From: SZAS-79 sp031376265 | Lineage (GTDB): Bacteria > Pseudomonadota > Gammaproteobacteria > Burkholderiales > SG8-39 | Assembly: GCA_031376265.1 (NCBI GenBank) | Contig: JANMDK010000012.1 | Span: 1-19,686 of the forward strand | DNA: 19,686 bases | Direction of reading: 5' to 3' | Shown: positions 14,549 to 19,686 of the stretch, piece after piece | How the letters are laid out: every line of letters begins with the position of its first letter | Numbering within the stretch: the stretch's first letter is position 1 | The notes under the pieces: model-generated | The model's database searches: none | The model's input: only the letters and a program-made list of their open reading frames with translations | What the model was told of the DNA's origin: nothing | Position numbers and translations under genes: made by a program

Positions 14549-14576
14549 AAAAGCCGGGCTCGTCCCGGCTTTTTTT
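14549..14576 (+). terminator. Intrinsic terminator after rplQ
   Basis: AAAAGCCGGG (14549-14558), loop CTCGT and CCCGGCTTTT (14564-14573) form a 10-bp stem, and the T run goes on to 14576, giving seven T in a row. This is a textbook rho-independent terminator. It ends the ribosomal protein transcript and separates it from the lapG-lapD unit. Confidence 0.95.
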
Positions 14577-14607
14577 GTGTTGGGAGTTCTTGATCCGAAC
14601 CCCGCTA

Positions 14608-14639
14608 AGCCGATCGGCTCGTCGCATCGCGCCTATAGT
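14608..14639 (+). promoter_or_regulatory. Possible promoter/operator region before lapG
   Basis: The 116-nt stretch between the terminator and lapG holds a perfect 12-nt palindrome AGCCGATCGGCT at 14608-14619. TATAGT at 14634-14639 is a reasonable -10 element. No good -35 hexamer lies 16-18 nt upstream; the palindrome occupies that place. This could mean an activator- or repressor-controlled promoter, but it may be chance. An ATG at 14650 is out of frame with lapG. Confidence 0.3.
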
Positions 14640-14692
14640 CCCAGTGTTGATGCACAAGGAGCCGGCGGCGCGACCGCACGGGAACGATCGGC

Positions 14693-15394
14693 ATGCGCAG
14701 ATCGCGCGGGATCCCCAGGATTTGGCTGATGACCGCCACTTGCGCGGTTGCGTTTGTCGCAGCCGCTGCCTCCGGGAGCCTGGGCTTTTCGACGCAGGTT
14801 TCCGCCGGGCTCGTGGCTTCGTACAGCCGCCTCTTCGGCGCCGCCGTCCGTGAGCGTATTGGTGGCTGGGTCGAGTTCGCCCGCGCGAGCAAGAATTCGC
14901 CGCGCACCAGGCGCCTGCTCGAAGCGCCCGGCACGGAACTCGAGGCGCTGCAGGCCGTGAACAGCTACTTCAACCGGATCCCTTTCCTCGAGGACTCGGT
15001 TCACTGGTCGATGGAAGACTACTGGGCGACGCCTGCCGAGACCGTAAGCAGCAACGGCGGCGACTGCGAGGACTACTCGATCGCGAAATATTTCCTGCTC
15101 AAGGAAACCGGCGTGCCGGTCGAGAAGCTTCGCATCACCTATGTAAAGGCGATGAAGCTCAACCAGGCCCACATGGTGCTCGCTTACTATTCTGCGCCGG
15201 GCGCCGAGCCGCTGATCCTCGACAACCTCGAAGAGCGCGTGCGACCGGCCTCCGACCGACCGGACCTCGTGCCGGTCTACAGCTTCAATGACGACGACGT
15301 TGTGATGGTGCGCGACACGCGCAAGGCCAACCCTTTGCAGATCCGCGCCTGGCGCGACCTGCTCGCCAAGCTCGAGGCGGAGACGCGCCTGTGA
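14693..15394 (+). CDS. lapG: LapG-type periplasmic cysteine protease (transglutaminase-like, BTLCP family)
   Basis: The 233-residue protein has a positively charged N-terminal end and a hydrophobic export or anchor segment at about residues 9-32. The papain/transglutaminase-like domain then carries NGGDCEDYSIAKYFLL with C125, AHMVLAYY with H160 and LILDNL with D177. The spacing of C, H and D is close to that of Pseudomonas fluorescens LapG (135, 172, 189). D124, E126 and D127 sit where LapG proteins bind calcium. In that system LapG cuts the N-terminal end of a large adhesin in the periplasm and frees the biofilm. ATG 14693 gives the best signal-like start; an in-frame ATG at 14729 is possible. 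The GTGA overlap with lapD shows that they form a unit. The substrate is not in the window. Confidence 0.9.
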   Translation: MRRSRGIPRIWLMTATCAVAFVAAAASGSLGFSTQVSAGLVASYSRLFGAAVRERIGGWVEFARASKNSPRTRRLLEAPGTELEALQAVNSYFNRIPFLEDSVHWSMEDYWATPAETVSSNGGDCEDYSIAKYFLLKETGVPVEKLRITYVKAMKLNQAHMVLAYYSAPGAEPLILDNLEERVRPASDRPDLVPVYSFNDDDVVMVRDTRKANPLQIRAWRDLLAKLEAETRL

Positions 15395-17340
15395 CGCTCA
15401 ACCGCCAGCTGCTCATCGGACTGTCGCTGATCTTCGCGCTGGTGGTCGCCGGCATCGAGGGCATCTTCGTGCAGAACGCGCGCCGCTACCTGCAGCAGCA
15501 GCTGGATGCGCACGCCCAGGAGACTGCGACGTCGCTCGCGCTCTCGCTCGGGCAGGGGCTGAAGGCGCCCGACGCGGCTCTGGCAGCGACGTTCATCAAC
15601 CCGGTGTTCGACCGCGGCCACTTCGCCTCGATCCGCCTCATCGGCGTGGACGGGCGCCCGGTCGTCTCCCGCGAGCTCGGGAGCGTAACGGACGATACGC
15701 CCGCGGTCGTGAGGCGCCTGCTGCCGTTCGATGCACCGACCGGCGAGGCCCTCGTCAGCTCGGGATGGCGCCAGCTCGGGCGCGTCGTGGTGGTGGTGCA
15801 TCCGCGATTTGCTTACGCGCAGCTGTGGCACACAGCGCTCGAGACGCTTGCGTGGCTGCTTGCGTTGTACGCGATTGCGCTGTTTGCCATGCGGCGCTTC
15901 CTGCGCGGGATCCTGCGGCCGCTGGAAGCCATCGAGGAGGCTGCGCTCGCGATCGGCAGGCGCGAATTCGGCGAGCTCAAGCTCGAGTCGGGCACGCGCG
16001 AGGTGGAGCGCGTCGGCCGCGCGATGAACGAGATGTCGGTGAAGCTGCGAGATGCCATCGCCGAGGAATCGCAGCGCGCCGACCGGCTCTACCAGCAGGC
16101 CTTCGAGGATCCGCTCACGGGCACCCTCAACCGGCGCGGTCTCGAGCAGCGGGCACAGAGCCTGTTGTCGGAGCCGGGCCAGTTCTCCTCGGGCGGGCTG
16201 GCCCTCGCCGGCTTGATCGGGCTCGAGGAGGTCAATCTAGCCCTCGGCGCTGCCAAGGGGGACGAGCTGGTGAAAGAACTCGGCGAGGTGCTCGCGGCCC
16301 AACTGGGCCCGGCGCACTCGGTCGTCGGCCGCTGGCAGGGCGGGGCGTTTGCGGTTCTCCTGCCGAACCGAGACCTCGTCTCGTGCCGCCAATGGGTGCA
16401 GGAAATCTGCAGCCGATTCTCTGCGCTGCTGCGCGAGCAATCGTTGCCGCCGGACACTTCAGTCGCGGCGGGCCTCGTGCATTTCGACGCGCAGTCGCCG
16501 GCATGGCTCGACCTCGAGCGCCAGGCCGGCCAGGCGCTCGCCGAGGCGATGCACCAGGGCGGCGGGGCAAGCGTGGTGCGCCCGATTGCCGCGGCCAGCG
16601 CCGAATCCCGCTCTGCGGAAGAGTGGCGCGAGCGCCTCGAAAGCGCGCTGCACACCGGCGGGCTGGTGCTTTACGGGCAAAAAGTCTTCTCGCTGCCCGG
16701 ACGGGCCGTGCTGCACACCGAAATCATGTCGCGCCTGATGGAGCCGGACGGGCGCGCGGTCGCGGCAATCGCTTTCGTTCCCGCGGCAAGCCGCCATCGC
16801 CTCCTGCCGCTCATCGACCGCGCCTTGATCGACCACTTGTGGGAGCAACTGGGCCGGCAGGGCGCGCCCGCCGGCAGCCTGGCCGTCAACGTGTCGACGC
16901 AAAGCCTCGAGGACAAGGCGTTCCGCGCCGCGCTGCGCGGGCGCCTGATCGATTTCCCCGCGCTTGCCGAGCGAATCGTGTTCGAGCTCAGCGGCCACGC
17001 GGTCGTGCACAACGTCGAGCTGGCAGCCGCCTTCGCATCGGAGATCCGCGCCCTCGGCGGGCGGTTTGCGATCGACGGCTTCGACCTTTCGGGCGCTTCG
17101 CTGCGCGTGGTGCACCGGCTCCTGCCCGAATACGTCAAGCTTGCCGAAGGCTACTCGCGTGGACTCGCCATAGACGCGGATTTGCGCTTCCTCGTCGAGT
17201 CGCTGGTGCGCATCGTGCGACCGCTCGATATCAGGCTGATTGCCAGCAACGTGGAAGACCCCGCGGTGCTCGATGCGCTTGCCGCGCTAGGCTTCGACGC
17301 TTTCCAGGGCTACGCAGGCGATCGCCCCGCGCCGCTATAG
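15391..17340 (+). CDS. lapD: LapD-type c-di-GMP receptor with degenerate GGDEF and EAL domains
   Basis: The 649-residue membrane protein has membrane segments near residues 7-27 and 149-167 that flank a periplasmic LapD_MoxY-type domain. W126 in SSGWRQLGRV matches the Trp125 that P. fluorescens LapD uses to hold LapG. A HAMP-like linker (about 168-222) leads to a GGDEF domain (from about 236, DPLTGTLNRRGLE). Its signature is QGGAF at 316-320 instead of GGDEF. In the EAL domain (about 412-649) EAL is replaced by EIM at 444-446, DDFG by DGFD at 562-565 and the AEGVE glutamate by Ser619. It should therefore bind c-di-GMP without making or breaking it. GTG start, 4-nt overlap with lapG, GGAG at 15379-15382. 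Confidence 0.9.
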   Translation: MTLNRQLLIGLSLIFALVVAGIEGIFVQNARRYLQQQLDAHAQETATSLALSLGQGLKAPDAALAATFINPVFDRGHFASIRLIGVDGRPVVSRELGSVTDDTPAVVRRLLPFDAPTGEALVSSGWRQLGRVVVVVHPRFAYAQLWHTALETLAWLLALYAIALFAMRRFLRGILRPLEAIEEAALAIGRREFGELKLESGTREVERVGRAMNEMSVKLRDAIAEESQRADRLYQQAFEDPLTGTLNRRGLEQRAQSLLSEPGQFSSGGLALAGLIGLEEVNLALGAAKGDELVKELGEVLAAQLGPAHSVVGRWQGGAFAVLLPNRDLVSCRQWVQEICSRFSALLREQSLPPDTSVAAGLVHFDAQSPAWLDLERQAGQALAEAMHQGGGASVVRPIAAASAESRSAEEWRERLESALHTGGLVLYGQKVFSLPGRAVLHTEIMSRLMEPDGRAVAAIAFVPAASRHRLLPLIDRALIDHLWEQLGRQGAPAGSLAVNVSTQSLEDKAFRAALRGRLIDFPALAERIVFELSGHAVVHNVELAAAFASEIRALGGRFAIDGFDLSGASLRVVHRLLPEYVKLAEGYSRGLAIDADLRFLVESLVRIVRPLDIRLIASNVEDPAVLDALAALGFDAFQGYAGDRPAPL

Positions 17341-17342
17341 CC

Positions 17343-18629
17343 TCAGGTGACGAGGATGGCGCGGTAGTCGTTTACGTTGGTAAGCGTGGGGCCGGTCACC
17401 ACGAGGTCCCCGATCGCAGAGAAAAATCCCCAAGCGTCATTGGCGGCCAGGAGCTTTCGGGCGTCCAGCCCTTTGGCCGCTGCGCGCCGCATCGAATCCG
17501 GGGCGAGGAGGGCGCCGGCATTGTCTTCCGAGCCGTCGATGCCGTCTGTGTCCGCGGCAATTGCATGCACCCGCTGCAAGCCATCCAGCTCGACGCCCAG
17601 CGAGAGGAGGAACTCGCTGCAGCGTCCGCCGCGGCCCTTCGCGCGGACCGTCACGGTGCATTCGCCACCCGAGATCAACGCTACCGGCGCGCTGAACGGG
17701 GCGCCGTGCACCCGCACCTCGCGCGCGATCGCGGCCATCACCTTTCCGACTTCCTGTGCCTCGCCGGTAATCGAGTCGCCAAGGATTGCCGGCGCGATGC
17801 CGTGCGCGCGGAAAACTTCGGCTGCAGCCTCGAGCGAGCGGTGGGCGTTGGCAATTACGCGGTTTTCGGTGCGCGCAAACACCGGATCGCCCGGTTTGGG
17901 TGTTTCGCCGATGGCGCCCTTCGCGCCGGCTTCGAGATGTTTGCGTACGCTTGGCGGCGGCTCGACCGCGTACTTCGCGAGGAGGTCGAGCGCATCGCCA
18001 TATGTGGTCGGGTCGGAGGAGCAGGGGCCGGACGCGATATGCGTCGGGTCGTCGCCGGTGACGTCCGAAATCACCAGCGCAAGGACCGGCGCCCGGCACG
18101 CCGAAGCCAGCCGACCGCCCTGGATCGCGGAGAGGTGCTTGCGGACGGTGTTGATCTCCTGGATCGGCGCGCCACACATCAACAGCTGCCTCGTGACGTC
18201 CTTGAGGTCGGCCATCGTGACTTTGTCGGCCGGCAGCGAAAGCAGGCTCGAACCGCCGCCGGAGACGAGCGCCAGCAGGAGGTCGTCTCCGGTCAGCGCT
18301 TGGACGTCGGCAAGGATCTGGCGCGCCGCTGCCTCGCCGCTTTCGTCCGGCACCGGGTGGCCGGCTTCGACGACGCGGATGCGGCTGGTCGGCAGGCCGT
18401 GCGCGTAACGCGTGATGACCAGGCCGGAAAGCTTCGAATCCTTTGGCCAGTGCTTCTCGACCGCCAGGGCCATCGAAGCCGCCGCCTTGCCGGCGCCGAT
18501 GACGAGCGTGCGTCCACGGGGTGGCGCGGGGAGGTGGGGCGGCACAATGACGAGCGGATCGGCGGCGGCGACCGCCGCCCGGTAGCTCTCGAGCAGCAAC
18601 CCGCGCGGATCGGGGGCTTCGCTAGCCAA
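17343..18629 (-). CDS. Glycerate 2-kinase, GckA/TtuD (MOFRL) family
   Basis: This protein of about 428 residues belongs to the family that phosphorylates D-glycerate to 2-phosphoglycerate in the serine-cycle, glyoxylate or tartrate routes. It is often misnamed hydroxypyruvate reductase. Counted from the proposed start, motifs are VIGAGKAA (K48), LVSGGGSSLLSLP (123 onward), INTVRKHLSAIQGGRLA (159-175), SDVTGDDPTHIASGP (188-202), ISGGECTVTV, GRGGRCSEFLLSL (332-344) and the MOFRL-type end TGPTLTNVNDYRAILV (412-427). The usual Asn of GGRN is Cys here. No ATG is suitable. I propose TTG at 18629-18627, overlapping the preceding gene's TAG by 8 nt; TTG at 18599 is the alternative. The stop lies 2 nt from the lapD stop on the other strand. 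Confidence 0.88.
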   Translation of the reverse strand: MASEAPDPRGLLLESYRAAVAAADPLVIVPPHLPAPPRGRTLVIGAGKAAASMALAVEKHWPKDSKLSGLVITRYAHGLPTSRIRVVEAGHPVPDESGEAAARQILADVQALTGDDLLLALVSGGGSSLLSLPADKVTMADLKDVTRQLLMCGAPIQEINTVRKHLSAIQGGRLASACRAPVLALVISDVTGDDPTHIASGPCSSDPTTYGDALDLLAKYAVEPPPSVRKHLEAGAKGAIGETPKPGDPVFARTENRVIANAHRSLEAAAEVFRAHGIAPAILGDSITGEAQEVGKVMAAIAREVRVHGAPFSAPVALISGGECTVTVRAKGRGGRCSEFLLSLGVELDGLQRVHAIAADTDGIDGSEDNAGALLAPDSMRRAAAKGLDARKLLAANDAWGFFSAIGDLVVTGPTLTNVNDYRAILVT

Positions 18630-19269
18630 AAGTTTCCCGGGACGCCTCTTCGCCGAGCGCGTACAACCGGGGGTAATACTCGCGGAATGCGGCGCGGATC
18701 TCGTCGACCGGGACGTCCTCGAACGAGCCGCGGTCCCGCAGGTACTCCATGTGCCGGCGCTCGTCGGCATCGAACGGGTGGAAGATCGAGTCGTTGCGGC
18801 CGTCGAACTCCAGGGGCTTGACGCGGAATTTCTCGCACAGCGCGAGGTTGAAGGCCGGCGTGGCCTTGACCCACTTGCCCTCGATCAGCATCTCGGCGAA
18901 GCCGTGGTAGATGAATTCGTCGCGGCCCATGAACTCGTAGAGGCGCGGCGTCGTCAGGTGGTTCTTGACGTCGGCGAAGCCGATTCGCGACGGGATGCCT
19001 GCCGCGCGCGCCACTGCGGCGAGCAGCGAAGCCTTGCCGATGCAAAACCCTTCGCCGGCGGAGATGCAATCGCTCGCGCGAAACGCCGAGCGACGGGTGA
19101 AATCGAGGAAGGGGTTGTAGCGGACGAGGTCGCGAACGGCGTAATAGAGGGATACCGCGCGCTCCAGGTCGCTGTCGCCTTTCGCATGCTCCGCGGCGAA
19201 CGCCTGCACGGCGGGGTGGCCGCTGTCGATGTACTCGGCGCTCGCAAGGTAGCGGTCGGGCGCGTTCAT
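18622..19269 (-). CDS. Transglutaminase-like domain protein
   Basis: The 215-residue protein has a transglutaminase-core fold but no signal peptide or membrane segment, so it is probably cytosolic. The nucleophile region is AGEGFCIGKASLLAAVARAA with C76, followed by GIPSRIGF. The histidine region is YHGFAEMLIEGKWVKATPAF with H122. Where most members have Asp-Pro, this protein has Thr137-Pro138, with Asn141 close by, so the third member of the triad is not the standard one. A distinctive C-terminal part (FDGRNDSIFHPFDADERRHM, then EYLRDRGSFEDVP) looks like a conserved subfamily of unknown function. ATG at 19269 overlaps the upstream hydrolase stop as ATGA. The substrate is unknown; it could be a protease or peptidase rather than a crosslinking enzyme. 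Confidence 0.8.
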   Translation of the reverse strand: MNAPDRYLASAEYIDSGHPAVQAFAAEHAKGDSDLERAVSLYYAVRDLVRYNPFLDFTRRSAFRASDCISAGEGFCIGKASLLAAVARAAGIPSRIGFADVKNHLTTPRLYEFMGRDEFIYHGFAEMLIEGKWVKATPAFNLALCEKFRVKPLEFDGRNDSIFHPFDADERRHMEYLRDRGSFEDVPVDEIRAAFREYYPRLYALGEEASRETFG

Positions 19270-19686
19270 TTGTCGAGCTTCATCATCTTGCGGGTGCCGG
19301 TAAAGAGCGGGCTCGACTGGTTGCACAGGTCGTCGAGGATGGTGAAATGGTCGGCGCCGGCGACCGTCACGTCCGCGGTCACGGCGGACCTCCAGCGCGC
19401 GCCGAGCAGCGCGTTCTGGCGCTTGAACTCCGAGCTCTCCTTGGCGCCGACGGCGGTCAGGATCGGCGCGCGGGTGGCGGGGGGAAGGTAGGCCGGCGAA
19501 AGCTTCAAAGCCGACGCCTCGTCGAGCCGCAGGTCCGTGTTCAGCCAGTCGACCTGCACCAGCGGACGCAGGTCATAGACGCCGCTAAGCGCAAGCCCGC
19601 CCTTGAAGAGGTCGCGCGGCAATTCCTTGTCGTATACCGGCCAGAGCGCCGCCATCATCATCGCCGCCAGGTGGGCACCGGCGGAA
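19266..19686 (-). CDS. Alpha/beta hydrolase, C-terminal part (runs off the right edge)
   Basis: About 139 C-terminal residues are visible. The first in-frame codons at the edge read SAGAHLAAMMMAALWP, the nucleophile elbow (G-x-S-A-G-x-H) of an alpha/beta hydrolase, so the catalytic serine codon is at 19685-19683. The ATG at 19661 is not the true start. LALSGVYDLRPLV and VGAKESSEFKRQN follow, and the catalytic His lies in AGADHFTILDDL. The layout resembles the arylformamidase (kynurenine formamidase)-like and esterase/lipase branch of the superfamily, but the substrate cannot be fixed from this part. The stop overlaps the start of the transglutaminase-like gene, which supports one operon. Confidence 0.8.
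   Translation of the reverse strand, partial: SAGAHLAAMMMAALWPVYDKELPRDLFKGGLALSGVYDLRPLVQVDWLNTDLRLDEASALKLSPAYLPPATRAPILTAVGAKESSEFKRQNALLGARWRSAVTADVTVAGADHFTILDDLCNQSSPLFTGTRKMMKLDK

Noticed and set aside
18622..18770. Longer N-terminal end for the glycerate kinase, starting at 18770
   Set aside because: The extra 47 residues are an out-of-frame reading of the transglutaminase-like gene and do not match the family.
15765..18821. Very long open frame (about 1018 codons) on the + strand across lapD and the - strand genes
   Set aside because: It is an out-of-frame reading of high-GC DNA: Arg/Ala/Gly-rich, with no recognisable domain. Real genes with clear motifs occupy the same bases in other frames or on the other strand.

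Overview
The window is a stretch of bacterial chromosome with high GC content. Most of it (1-14576) is the conserved S10-spc-alpha ribosomal protein cluster in the order tuf(end)-rpsJ-rplC-rplD-rplW-rplB-rpsS-rplV-rpsC-rplP-rpmC-rpsQ | rplN-rplX-rplE-rpsN-rpsH-rplF-rplR-rpsE-rpmD-rplO-secY-infA-rpmJ | rpsM-rpsK-rpsD-rpoA-rplQ. The protein sequences, the infA-rpmJ pair directly after secY, the zinc-free 101-residue S14 and an alpha subunit ending in a standard proteobacterial C-terminal domain point to a betaproteobacterium. I cannot name a genus. All genes in this part are on the + strand, mostly 3-20 nt apart, with good Shine-Dalgarno sequences.

Three non-coding gaps break up the cluster. 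The 95-nt rpsJ-rplC gap holds two GC-rich inverted repeats. The 161-nt rpsQ-rplN gap holds a clear sigma-70 promoter for the spc part. The 124-nt rpmJ-rpsM gap holds a second promoter with a nearly identical core for the alpha part. A small hairpin lies between rpsD and rpoA. A strong intrinsic terminator at 14549-14576 closes the cluster after rplQ. Several ribosomal proteins carry low-complexity additions: a tail of about 110 residues on S3, a head of about 40 residues on L5 and a short head on S17. S4 keeps four cysteines of the zinc-binding type.

After the terminator the content changes. A two-gene unit on the + strand (14693-17340) encodes a LapG-type periplasmic cysteine protease and a LapD-type membrane receptor whose GGDEF and EAL motifs are both degenerate. 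In the known system, LapD bound to cyclic di-GMP holds LapG. When c-di-GMP falls, LapG is released and cuts a large surface adhesin, so the biofilm lets go. Neither the adhesin nor its type I secretion system is in the window.

From 17343 to the right edge, three overlapping genes run on the - strand and converge on lapD with only 2 nt between the stop codons. In transcription order they are a partial alpha/beta hydrolase, a transglutaminase-like protein and a glycerate 2-kinase of the MOFRL family. I see no insertion sequences, CRISPR arrays, tRNA or rRNA genes, and no stretch over 300 nt without a gene. I do not see a convincing wholly new system. The best candidates for a second look are the L5 and S3 extensions, the rpsJ-rplC hairpins, the lapG-lapD unit and the transglutaminase-like protein with a substituted third catalytic position.
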